Source: Aristolochia californica
Lineage: Eukaryota; Streptophyta; Magnoliopsida; Piperales; Aristolochiaceae
Length of the DNA: 64,000 bases
Direction of reading: 5' to 3'
NCBI GenBank assembly: GCA_029961685.1
Contig: JARWKL010000003.1
Span: forward strand, 14,465,731 to 14,529,730
The translations under genes were made by a program, and so were the position numbers. Below the pieces are notes generated by a model. It searched no databases. It was not told the origin of the DNA and saw nothing but the letters and a program-made list of their open reading frames with translations. Of this stretch, positions 19,889-29,929 are shown in pieces; the first letter of the stretch is position 1, and each line of letters begins with the position of its first letter.

Positions 19889-20109
19889 ATTTGGTATCAG
19901 ACTAGGCACTACGTCACGAGTTCGACTCCCGGCGTGGGCTATCGTGTCGACCTAGACGCTTGTGACCATGTAACAGTGGACCTCATTGCTATGTGTTAAG
20001 CCGTTGTGGTGCGCCTATGCGTTGATAGCTGGGCTGCCGTGGACGTCGGCTCGTGAAGGTGAGTGTATTGTTATTGTCCTGGGGTTAAGTACCTATGCCT
20101 TTCGCTCCT

Positions 20110-21345
20110 AAAAGGCCATAGTATTGGCTAGGTGCTCAACATTACAGCGGATTCGCGGGGATTATTATTGGGAAGGTATGAAATCCACAATTGCAATGTA
20201 TGTGGCTGCTGCTTGTCAAGTGTATTAGAGGAAAAAGGCAGATAATGAGGGGGTGTTGCAACCACTCGAACTTCCAACACAGGTTTGGTTGGACATTTCT
20301 ATGGATTTCATTGAGGGCCTTCCTAAGTCATCGGGGGAAGGCTATTCTTTTTGTGGTGGCCGACAGATTTTCAAAATATGCCCACTTCATTACATTAGAG
20401 AACCCTTACACAGCGGCGATCGTAGCACGTGTTCTTCTCCAATATTGTTCGCCTTCATGGCATTCCGGAATCCATTGTAGGTGACCGGGATGTAGTCTTT
20501 ACAAGCCACTTCAGGAGAGACCTTTTCAGGTCATGTGGGGCCAAACTAAAATATTCCTTCGCTTATCACCCTCAATCAAATGGCAAGACGGAGGTAGTGA
20601 ATTGTACCATGGAAATGTATTTATGGTGTTTTGTGGGAAACAGTCCTAAATGGTGGGTGGAATGAATTCCTTGGGTGCAGTATTGCTACAATACCTCCTT
20701 CCACATGGCCTTACTGGAGACACCATTCCTTATATTATATGGCAAGGATCCCCCACATTTTCTTTCTTATGTTCAGGGTTCAACCAAAGTGGAGGCAGTT
20801 GACCAAGCTCTTATGGATTGGGATCAATTGCTGGAATATGTTGTCGAACGACTTAGGAAAGCTCAAGCACGCATGAAAGTCTATTATGATCAGGGCCACC
20901 ACGATGTTATATACAATCTGGGTTATATAGTGTGGCTCTGTCTACAATCTTACTGTCAAAAATCAATTGCGGAAAATCGGCACAAGCCTGTTCCCAAATA
21001 TTTTTGGCCTTTCAACATTATCCAGAGAGTTGGCCAGGTCACCTATAAGTGCAGCTTCCTCCAGAGTCCAAAATTCACAATGTTTTTCATGTCTCTCTCC
21101 TCAAGCAATTCAAAGGACCAGAACCACCCTCCATTTCCTCTTTACCCCCGGATTGAGGACGACAAAGTTTGTCTCACTTCGACAAAAAAATTGGGTGCTC
21201 GACAAAATCAGAGTAGGAGAGAAGTACTAGTTTAGTGGGCCCACACAAATGCTACGGAGGCCACTTGGGAGGATTTTGATGTATTTCATCTAGTCTACCC
21301 TACCTTCGAGCTTGAGGACAAACTCTTTCTCTAAGGGGGGAGTGA
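20110..21345 (+). pseudogene. B2 integrase and chromodomain
   Basis: Contains SMDFIEGLPKSSGEGYSF, IVGDRDVVFTSHFRRDLF, AYHPQSNGKTEVV, ALLETPFLILYGKDPP and VYPTFELEDKLFL, in several frames. The zinc-finger Cys pair is hit (CQVY followed by a TAG-like change near 20222). It is close to B1 and B3 but has its own stops. Confidence 0.82.
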
Positions 21346-21763
21346 TGTTGTGGACTCCATAGCGAGACGAGTCATCGAGAGGAGACATGGGTGAGTGAGT
21401 AACTCAGAAGGACATTCAAGTACCTTAACATTAATAAATATCTTTATTTAATTATGTGGCAAAATGTAGAGCCAGTGATGGCATTCTTGTAAAACTATAA
21501 GTCGGATTCTTTGGCGTGATTAGCATTTAAGTGGGCTCACGGAATTGAATGAAAGCAAGTAGAATGTCATTCAGAAAAGGATCGGTGTTCTTCTCCAACG
21601 AACCCTAGGAGCGGCGTTCTCCTCGATCAACCCAAGGGTACATGTCTCCCCTTGACGAGCCTGATCTCATTCCCTCAATCCACCCCTTCTTCCTTTCATT
21701 CTCGCCAACATTTGGCGCCCAAGCAAGATAGGCCGCCCGGTTTCATCCCCTACTCCTCTTGAG
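21346..21763 (+). mobile_element. 3' LTR of B2, truncated
   Basis: Starts TGTTGTGGACTCCATAGCG and stops at CTCCTCTTGAG, short of the normal CCATAACA end, where copia E RT sequence (AGATCTCCAAGAATAAG) begins. Confidence 0.82.
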
Positions 21764-21769
21764 TAGGGA

Positions 21770-22944
21770 GATCTCCAAGAATAAGTATATATGGAATGAC
21801 CTCCTGGATGTATTATGCAAAACAAAGGATGCAAAAAAATATGTAAACTGAGGAAATCCCTATATGGTTTGAAGCAGTCCCCGTGGGCGTGGTTTGGATG
21901 GTTCAAAAATTTTATGAAATCAATCGAAAACAAGCAAAACAACTTAGATCATACTCTCTTCCTGAAATATAACAAGGAAGCCATCACATCTCTTATTGTG
22001 TATGTTGATGATATAATAGTAACTGGGAATGATCCAGAAGAAAAGAAAGCATTGCAAAGTCATCTTGCTAGAGAGTTTGAAATGAAAGATCTTGGCTACT
22101 TCAAATATTTTCTGGGTATAGAAGTGTCAAGATTTAAGGAGGGAATTTTTTATCTTAACCAAAATATGCTTTGGATTTATTGAAGAAAATTTGTATGACA
22201 GCATGTAGTCCAATCAATACTCCAATGGAAGAAAATTTGAAACTGGGAACACATTCAGATCAAGTCCCAGCTAACAAGGAACATTATCAGAGACTAGTTG
22301 GGAGGTTAATGTATCTTGCCAAACCAGACCAGACTTAGCTTATGTACTAAGTATGGTTAGTCAATTTATGCACTCTCCAAGTGAAGAACATATGAATGCC
22401 GTCAACGGTATCCTGCGCTACTTGAAATCATCTCCGAGGAAAGGAATTTAATTTAAAAAGGGAGGTGACATGAAATTGAAGGTTATACTGATGCCGATTG
22501 GGCTAGATCAATAGACGATCGACGGTCTACATCTGGATACTTTACATTTGTAGGTGGAAATTTGGTCACTTGGAGAAGTAAAAAACAAGAGGTGGTGGCT
22601 AGATCGTCAGCTGACGCCGAATACAGGGGAATGGCCAAGGCAATATGTGAATTATTATGGATAAAAATTTGATACAAGAACTACATATTGAGGAGACAAA
22701 TCCTTTGAAATTATACTGTGACAGTAAGGCAGCACGTGATATTGCCCACAACCCAGTCCAGCATGATAGAACTAAACATGTTGAAGTTGATAGACACTTT
22801 ATTAAAGTAAAGTTAGAAGCAAGAATCATTGAAGTCCCTCATGTTGTATTTGAGGATCAACTTGCCGATGTGCTAATGTCGTACCGAGATTTTAACAATT
22901 GTCTTGACAAGTTGGGTATGAGTGATATCTATGCACCTACTTGA
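21770..22944 (+). pseudogene. Copia E RT C-terminus and RNase H, copy 2
   Basis: The frame at 21815-22183 gives KSLYGLKQSPWAWFGWF, the YVDD catalytic motif (VYVDDIIVTGND), and FEMKDLGYFKYFLGIE. RNase H follows with TADADW-like and AEYRGMAKAICELLW segments and LADVL. One frameshift (single A lost near 22663) and several stops break it. The catalytic YVDD itself is intact. Confidence 0.85.
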
Positions 22945-22951
22945 GGGGGAG

Positions 22952-23133
22952 TGTTAAGATTTACTCTGAGATTTCTTCCCTTAAGGAGAAATCATGTAAA
23001 TATTCTGTAAATCCGGTGATTACGTAATCCCATTAATCACTCATAATTCTTCTATGTATATTTTGTAAAACAACTATTTAAGCTGATGATGTGAATGAGA
23101 AAATATGACTGAAATTGAAGTATTATTTTCGAC
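22952..23133 (+). mobile_element. 3' LTR of copia E copy 2
   Basis: TGTTAAGATTTACTC to TTTTCGAC after the purine tract TTGAGGGGGAG. Confidence 0.88.
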
Positions 23134-23529
23134 TTTTTTACAGTCTTTCTAAAAACATTTTGATATAGTTTTCTGCTCTTGTGAACTACTACTTTTATAT
23201 AAACCTTTACGAAGAAGGTGATCATTGGGTAATCAGATAATTGTTCCCTAATGCCTAGAAAAATGGCTCAAAGAGATGACCAGTTGCGAAGACACTTTAG
23301 TAGGAAAGAAGAAAAATAGATTGGGTAAGGATTCGATTCTCTTCCAGGCGATCTCTTTCGTTTAGGAAACTGTTGGTTTGTTATGCATAATTCTATTGGT
23401 TTAGTTTGGGATCCGTCAGCTATGGTACAAAATTTATTCGAGAGACAAGGAGAAACTGAGTGGAGTAGTTTTTTGTTACCTGTGAGATGCTCGAAGGCCC
23501 CTGAGTCAATTATCTAGGACTAGCGAAAA

Positions 23530-24757
23530 ATGAAGACTTGCACTTAGAGTATTTGGATGTAAAGACTACCTTTCATCATGGTAATTTGGAGGAAGAAATT
23601 TACATGTTGCAGCCACAAGATTTCAAAGCACAAGGAAAGGAGAAAATGGTGTGCAAACTTCGAAAGAGTTTGTAAGGTCTTAAATAGGCTCCAAGACAGT
23701 GGTATAAGAAGTTTGACATCTTCATGAGTAGTATTGGTTTCTTGAGGGGTCAGGCAGATCATTTTTGTTATGTGAAGAAGCTTGATGACTCCTACATCAT
23801 GCTACTGCTATATGTTGATGACATGTTGATAGCAGGTGTTTGCAAATAGGAAATAGATAAGTTGAAAATGGAGTTGTCGAAGAAGTTTGCAATGAAGGAT
23901 TTGGTGTTGCAAAACAAATCATTGGGATGGGGATTACTATGGATACTGAAAAAGAAGAATATGTGAAGAAGGTGCTGAGCAAATTGAACATGAGTGATGC
24001 AAAACAAGTGAGTACTCCTTTGGCTAGTCACTTTAGGCTATCTAAGGATCAGTCACCCTCTACAAAGCAGGAGCGGGTCAACATGGCCAATGTGCTTGAT
24101 GCTTCTGCTATTGGTAGTCTCATTTATGCGATGGTGTGCACTACACCAGACGTAACTCATGCAGTGGGAGCAGTAAGTAGATATATGAGTAACCCGGGTA
24201 AACAACATTGGGAAGCAGTAAAGTGGATTCTTAGATATTTAAGAGGCACTGCAGACTTAGCCTTATGTTTCAGAAAGTCAAACTTGGGATTACATGGTTA
24301 TGTAGATGTTGACATGGCAGGAGACATTGATGGCAGGAAGAGTACCATTGGATATGTATACACATTAGGAGTTAAATCAGTTAGTTGGGTCTCTAAGTTG
24401 CCGAAGATAGTTGGTCTTTCCACTATTGGGGCAGAATATGTCTCAGTGACCGAAGCCAGCAAAGAGATGGTATGGTAGTAGTTTTTCTTGGAATAATTTG
24501 GTCTCAAACATGGGAAGAATGTGTTGTATTATGACAGTCAAAGTGATATTCATTTAGCAAAAATCCATGTTTATGATGCCAGAACAAAACACATACAGGT
24601 GTGTTATCACTTTATTAGATTGGCTCTTGAGGATGGAGTATTAACACTTGAGAAGATTCAAGGGAGTCAGAATCTGGTTGATATGTTGGCAATGACTGTT
24701 AGGATTGAGAAACTGAAGTTGTGTGAAACTTTAGTTGGACTTCTCTCGGAGGATTGA
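23530..24757 (+). pseudogene. Copia F RT and RNase H, copy A
   Basis: Reads LEYLDVKTTFHHGNLEEEIY, KMVCKLRKSL, LLLYVDDMLIAG with the RT catalytic motif, AMKDLG, then DAKQVSTPLASHFRLSKDQS, GSLIYAMVCTTPDVTHAVGA and RNase H with STIGAEYVSVTEASKEMVW, DSQSDIHLAKIHVYDARTKH. The open stretch at 23927-24478 is 183 codons. Stops occur at RT (TAG near 23850) and at 24477-24481. It is a different copia lineage from E and C, judged by the RT and RNase H wording. Confidence 0.88.
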
Positions 24758-24825
24758 GAAGTTATTGTCATTGCAGAGGAGATATTTATAATGGATTAGT
24801 CTCCAAATGGGAGATTGTTAAGTTG

Positions 24826-25120
24826 TGGAGCTTAATCAATGCCTTCTGCTGAGTCGATACACGAATCATTAGCCCCTGGAAGGTCCACGATATATTGATT
24901 GTTGTTTCATTAAGGACAATTTGGGGATTTCACTCTTGCATTGTAGTTGCCCTAGTTTTCTCTTTATATTTGGGGCACCGCTATTAGGGTTTATCATCGG
25001 AGAAGGATCTTGAGTTGCAGCCCGAGAGAAGTTAGAAAAAAAAAACAACTATGAGTGTGCGTGATTTCTCTTGTAAACTATTTCATCTTCATAGTGGATT
25101 ACTGTAATGGTGGAAAACAG
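24826..25120 (+). mobile_element. LTR of copia F (3' end uncertain), copy A
   Basis: TGTTAAGTTGTGGAGC follows the tract CCAAATGGGAGAT, the usual copia PPT-LTR junction. It contains a TATATTTGG-like promoter region near 24965 and a poly-A run at 25036. The 3' boundary is a guess (AAAACA near 25120). Confidence 0.6.
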
Positions 25121-25908
25121 GACGCGGTGCCATATCCCTTTTTTTACATTTTCATGTAAAAATAGGTTACTTTATCATCCTCAGCTCGTGTAGAGAGGGG
25201 GATGATGCAGCTTTGGCTCCTTATAAACTGGAGTTGTTTGTAAAAAGAATAATTGTTTTTACGGTCTCGCTGAAAACATTTGGATAAAGTTTCTGCTCTT
25301 GGGAACTATTACTTCCGTATAAACCTTTACCAAGAAGGTGATCATTGGCTGGTCAGATCACTGTTCCCTAATGCCTAGAAAAATGGGTCAACACCTGTTG
25401 AGAAGACACTTTAGTAGGAAAGAAAAACAGATTGGGTTCGGATTGGATTCTCGTACGGGGGTTCTCTTAGCAAACTGTTGGTTTGTTATGCAGAATTCTG
25501 TAAAATAAGATTTAAATTTTCGAACAGAGATGTTGGGTTTTTAATATATTTGGCTTCTGAAAAAGGATAAAAAAAATCATGAACAGCCAAAGATGATTAT
25601 TAAATGAAATCATGAACAGCGAGAAAGAGCCAACGAAGAGAACTGAAACCTCAGTGACACGGTAAAAAGCAGAGGAGAGAGAATTAATTTTTATGGAGAA
25701 TGCATGCCACCGTTTCTTCCTCCTCCTTGCCGAACTGGTCTTAATATATATAGCACAGAATATAGATAATTATTCGTCACGCAAATTATTTTCTTTATTT
25801 AGCATAGGAAAATCATGCAAAGAAGGGACATTATCTCTTTTCTCTCAAAAAAAGAAACCAGAAAAAGTTGACAAATAGAGATAATAAGGTTTTGAATGGC
25901 CTATTCTT

Positions 25909-26370
25909 TCATGTGTAGACAGCCATTTGGATGCCATTCTGGCAATCGTCCAAAACACTGCTAATGAAAAAGTTCCCACCCGAAGCAAGAGTGATAGTAT
26001 CATTCCCAGTCCTGTAAAAGATTGCCGACTGATTTCTTTCTATCTTGCAAGCTTCGTAATATGCTTCAGGAACTACCGCAACATCATGGTCTCTGGGATC
26101 GTACTGGAATACTGGCAGAACCAAATATAACTCGTTATGGGAAAAAATCAAAATTAATCCATAAACAGATGAAACTTGAAAGAGCTAGAGAACAAAAGTA
26201 TGCATACGGAGCTGATCCTTGGGCTTGATGTCCTTGTTGAGAGGCCACGGAGAGACGTTGTAATCCCAACCAGCTTCGTCGCCAACGATCCAAAGCTTGG
26301 CATGAGCAATCTCATACTCAAACGTAAGGCAAAGCAGCAACACAACGAATATTGCTCTCGTTAGAGCCAT
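25909..26370 (-). CDS. Phytocyanin-like protein gene (two exons), intact copy
   Basis: Exon 1 is 26370-26208, intron 26207-26112 (96 bp, GT...AG), exon 2 26111-25909, TGA stop; 121 residues. Residues 1-24 form a signal peptide (MALTRAIFVVLLLCLTFEYE...AHA). The mature part begins KLWIVGDEAGWDY, the plantacyanin/phytocyanin hallmark, and continues LLFQYDPRDHDVAVV, YYEAC and YRTGNDTITLASGGNFFI. Of the type-1 copper ligands the first His (HDV) and the Met (NGIQM) are present, but the Cys is Ser (FFIS) and the second His is Asp (LDDC). The structural Cys pair (YYEAC, LDDC) is kept. So it probably does not bind copper, like early nodulin-like proteins, though its length is that of plantacyanin. The start AGAGATGGCT is a good plant context; an in-frame upstream ATG at 26487 is less likely. 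An extracellular or cell-wall location is inferred. It is the one host gene here without a defect. Confidence 0.85.
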
Positions 26371-26878
26371 CTCTTCGTCTTGTGTAGTGCCTGTATCTGT
26401 TTTAAGCAGTAGAAGAGAAAACTGTGTTTTTGTAGGAAGTCGTTTTAACAATTTCAAACGGAAAGACGTGATTTTAAAGTAAGCCATTAATTTTCAAGCA
26501 AAAGTTTAGCTGGCAAGCCATGCCCAGAGGGTCTGGACAGCTAACCTTCTCCAAATGGGAGTGGGAACACCATAATTTTTGCTTGGCTGGCTGGTGGCCA
26601 AACTTGAGAACCCATTACGAGACAAATTGCTTCTGCGTCTCATTTTGGATGTGTAGAAACAACAAATAGAAATGGCAAATTTCCGTGCTTCTAAAATAAG
26701 ACTAAATGTGATCAATCCCGCCCACTCGCCTCCGTTTCAGACCCAGCAGGATTTCTTTACTGCCGAGATACTAACATTAAATCTATGAAAACCGAGCAGA
26801 CCCAACTCAACTTGTACTTTTTCATGGTCCAATTATGTTTTTGGTCCCGGGTGCCTAAAAAACTCACAGGTGTTTTAC
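26371..26878. other. Upstream region of the phytocyanin gene
   Basis: No other gene seen. On the minus strand it would hold the promoter. 26253-26529 is the segment deleted in the second duplicate. From about 26625 (TCTGCGTCTCATTTTGG) the sequence recurs at 51280 and 55170. Confidence 0.5.
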
Positions 26879-28625
26879 CGGTCCACCTCCATATTTCCTG
26901 TACTATCATGTCAGGCATGCCCAATGAATAACTGAAAACACAGCCAAGTAGAGAAAGACACAGAGAAGCCAACCGCCAAGAACCATATCCACACTATACT
27001 TTCTAAAAGATAGAAGTAACATATGATATAACTTGAAGAAATGCTAAAGAACAGGCAACGAACAACAAATTACAAAAAAAAAAATTGTTCTTTGAAAAAA
27101 ATATGTCAAAAAAAGTTCTTCGTCCAAAAACATTTTGTGGCAAAAATATCATTGCAAGTCCTGTTGCAAGCACTAGGTAGGGCTAGGTAGGCCCCTTCTA
27201 ATATGCTAAGCACTAGGTAGGGCTACAAAAGCGAAGGTAAGACCCAGATATGGAGAAGCTCATCTGGACATGGGGTTTCTATAACTTACCCCAAACTAAT
27301 CTGTCAGATAACAAGTAAAAAATGTAGCACGAGTGCCAAACTCAAACATCCGCTATGCTGGCGCTTTTAAGGGGCCAGCTTATTTGCTTGACTATATAAA
27401 ATTCCCCTTAAAAGCACGGTTTACCGCTATACCATTAAACCTTGTCCAAAGTGGCTTCATCGACTCTTTCGCTTATAAGATGAGGGAACATCGCATCACC
27501 GAAACTTGGAATTCACCGCTGGTTTTCTGTTTTCTTTGGATGAATGAGTTTGTTGAGGTGGAGGTGGGGGTTGTAGTGATTGATTTCGGGGGAGGAAGAG
27601 GGAAGCATGAAGGATCGGAAGAGACGGGAGTGAGAGCACCTTCTTTCCGGGTACAGGCTCCTTCGGTGCTTCTTGGCTTTTTTGTTGTTCTGTGCTCTTT
27701 GCTCCACCTTTGTCCTCTCCACTGTCAGAGGTTAGTTCTATGGAATATTTTTTTTTTGTATTTTATTCAGAAAATACTAGGGAAAATGGTAGTATGGTAT
27801 CACTTTTTTGTGTTGAATTGCCTAATTTCTGTTTTCGATAAGAAAATATTCAATGCTGAATTGCACTTTTTTTTTCTGATGTCTTGTTTGTTTATTGATG
27901 GACTTCTTGAAATTTCTTCCATCGTGAACAACAGAAGTCGGTTACAGCCGGTTGAGGGATAGGGTAGAAAGAGGTCTATCGAGGACAAAAATCGGCGATC
28001 ATCATCTTAAGGGTTGCATGCATCACCGATTTTGCTCTCGAAAGTTTCGAAAGAGAGTTTCTAAGACTGAGAGTTTTGATTTCGAAAGAGTTCAAAATCA
28101 AAATTGAAAGTGAAAACGAAGCTCCCCTTTTGTTGTTGTCGAGTCTCAAATGGCGAAAGGGGATTTATTTCGTAACCAAGCCGTCTCGCAAGATCGCGAA
28201 CCTCATCGCAGCTCACTTGAGTTCGGCTCAATTACTTAAGCGAGCATTAACTGTTGTTCGAACTCGATTCAAAATATTTTAGAATTGAACTGAACCAAGC
28301 CAAATCTGAGCGAGCTTAAGCTATTCGTAAAGCGGATCGGTTTGATGCCACTTCTAGTTTTATTGGTCCACCTCCATATTTCCTGCACTACAATGTCATG
28401 CATGCCCAATGAATAACTAAAAAGTAGAGAAAGACCCAGAAAAGTCAATCGACAAGAAGCACAGCCACACTATACCTTTTAAAAGATAGAAATAACATTT
28501 GATATAGCATGAAGAAATGGCAAAGAACAGAAAAAAAGTTTTTTGAAAAAACAATTTCTTAAAAACTTAGTGCTTCATAAAAAATATTGTGGCGAAAATT
28601 TCAATCCAATCCATTTGCAAGATAT
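26879..28625. repeat. Non-coding module with ~280-bp direct repeats, copy A
   Basis: Direct repeats at about 26879-27165 and 28371-28625 (GTCCACCTCCATATTTCCTG, TGCCCAATGAATAACT, ACATTTTGTGGCAAAAAT) flank about 1.2 kb. The centre has GCACTAGGTAGGGCTA repeated three times (27170-27225), a TATATAAA at 27393-27400 and a frame starting near 27345 (GAFKGPAYLLDYIKFPLKA) that I do not recognise and that breaks differently in each copy. 28200-28340 has GAGTTCGGCTCAATTACTT-type phrases. Copies lie at 51530-53300 and 55430-58380. Origin unknown. Confidence 0.65.
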
Positions 28626-28937
28626 TTTAGTGACAAAAATAAAAGTTTGCCACAAAAAATTGAAAAAGAAAGCAATTCATCATTTCAAGATTTTTTACAA
28701 CAATAGTCAAAGTTTACTATTTAAATAGTTATAAAGGTGAAATGTTTTTGATCTTTTAAAGACTAGAAGATATCTTCTTCATTAGAAATTTTGACAATGA
28801 CAACAACGTTTTTTGATAGAAAATAATATTGACGAAAGACTTTAATTTCATCCCTAATAGATTCTAAATGAAGAAATTGTTTGAAACAAATATTCATAAC
28901 AACATATGTTCATCACTTGACAATGTGTTTTATAGTT

Positions 28938-29301
28938 TGTTGAAAGATGGGCTCAAGCCCACAAGTCAAAAGAGTGGCAAAGTGGTTATTTATGGTATGT
29001 TCCATAAGGATGACATGAAGATGTAAATAAATTGTTTTAGTATGTCTTTCAATCTATTGAGTTGTAACCCTAAGGGCTTTGTAACACTGTAAATAAGAGC
29101 ATTGGCTAAGAGGTAAGGCATTTGCCTTCTCTCTTTGAGAAATCGTCCAGCCACCCTCTCTTCTCCCTTGACTCATTCTTTCCTTTCCTTAATATAAACT
29201 CTCTTCTCTAACGTCCTTCTCCTTTCTCCCTCTTCTTTCTCTTCTCTCCTTCTTCATCCATGTTAACCTAGAGTCATTCTCATGGGGTCCTAACTTCTAC
29301 A
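28938..29301 (+). mobile_element. 5' LTR of copia C copy 1
   Basis: TGTTGAAAGATGGGCTCAAG to AACTTCTACA, 364 bp, followed by TGGTATCAGAGC at 29302-29313. It matches 53612-53997 and 58735-59122 but lacks 21 bp near its start (GCTCAAGGCTAGAAGCCCAC in the others). Confidence 0.9.
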
Positions 29302-29484
29302 TGGTATCAGAGCATAGGGGTTACAATCCCTATTAAAGTACTAATGCCATCTATTCAATAAGTTGTTTATAGAAGGAGTTCTGCCATGAATATATAGGTA
29401 AAATCTGGATTTTTTTCATATTCTCTATTTACGGTTTCAATTTTTTCCATCTTCTTGAATTCTTGATTCACGTCAAGTCAAGAT

Positions 29485-29899
29485 TGTTGGAAGACAGGGC
29501 CCAAGCCCACACGACCAAGGAAGACTCACATATCCAAGTGTATTAGAAGATGGGCCCAAGCCCATAAGACCAAGGAAGACCCATGCAACCAAGAGATAAA
29601 GAAGATGGGCTCAAGGCCAACATATCAAGGAGAAGGCCCATAGGCCCACATACATGGATGGCAAGAGGGTAAATAAAGGGTCATCTCATAGAGATGGCAA
29701 TTAAGTTAAAGTTTTAGGGTTAAAACCCTAAGTTCTGGGGTATTATTGTAATACAATAGTTTCATAAATCTATAAATAGAGCTTTAGGGGGAGGGTTAGG
29801 AATCATCAAGTCCATAACCTTTCTTCGTCCAGTTTTCTCCCAATGGGTTTCTCACCTTTTTCTCCATGAGCTAAATCCATGGAGTCCTGAAAATCAACA
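29485..29899 (+). mobile_element. 5' LTR of element D
   Basis: TGTTGGAAGACAGGGCCCAA to CCTGAAAATCAACA, 415 bp. It contains ATGGGCCCAAGCCCATAAGA-like internal repeats and a CTATAAATAG TATA box near 29770. Confidence 0.9.
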
Positions 29900-29929
29900 T
29901 GGTATCAGAACTTTGATTTTCAGGACTCC
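29881..29929 (+). repeat. Perfect 17-bp inverted repeat around the D primer-binding site
   Basis: GGAGTCCTGAAAATCAA (29881-29897, last bases of the LTR) and TTGATTTTCAGGACTCC (29913-29929) are exact complements. The 15-base loop contains TGGTATCAGAAC. The second D copy keeps it with one mismatch (54585-54601 and 54617-54633). Confidence 0.92.

Larger units (their letters stand above)
19389..23133 (+). mobile_element. Copia E / gypsy B2, truncated copy 2
   Basis: Starts inside copia E protease (GATCATATGACC at about 19399), with gypsy B2 inserted at the same position as in copies 1 and 3. It then jumps within the B2 3' LTR (about 21763) straight to copia E RT, ending with the copia 3' LTR at 22952-23133. 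Confidence 0.85.
23395..25250 (+). mobile_element. Copia F, 5'-truncated, copy A
   Basis: Begins abruptly in RT-coding sequence and runs through RNase H into an LTR starting at 24826. No 5' LTR or PBS is present. It sits between two related flanking repeats (23134-23394 and 25255-25640). The equivalent in the second duplicate is 48311-50175. Confidence 0.75.

Noticed and set aside
19888..19935. Possible tRNA or pol III B box (GAGTTCGACTCCC) after the B primer-binding site
   Set aside because: No A box or cloverleaf can be drawn; similar phrases after the PBS are common in plant LTR elements.
25693..25878. 61-codon frame after a fair ATG near the phytocyanin gene
   Set aside because: It lies on the opposite strand downstream of the gene and has no family features; probably chance, although it is kept in the duplicate.
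27333..27962. 209-codon open frame in the non-coding module
   Set aside because: The frame is broken at different points in the other three copies, and no domain is recognisable.
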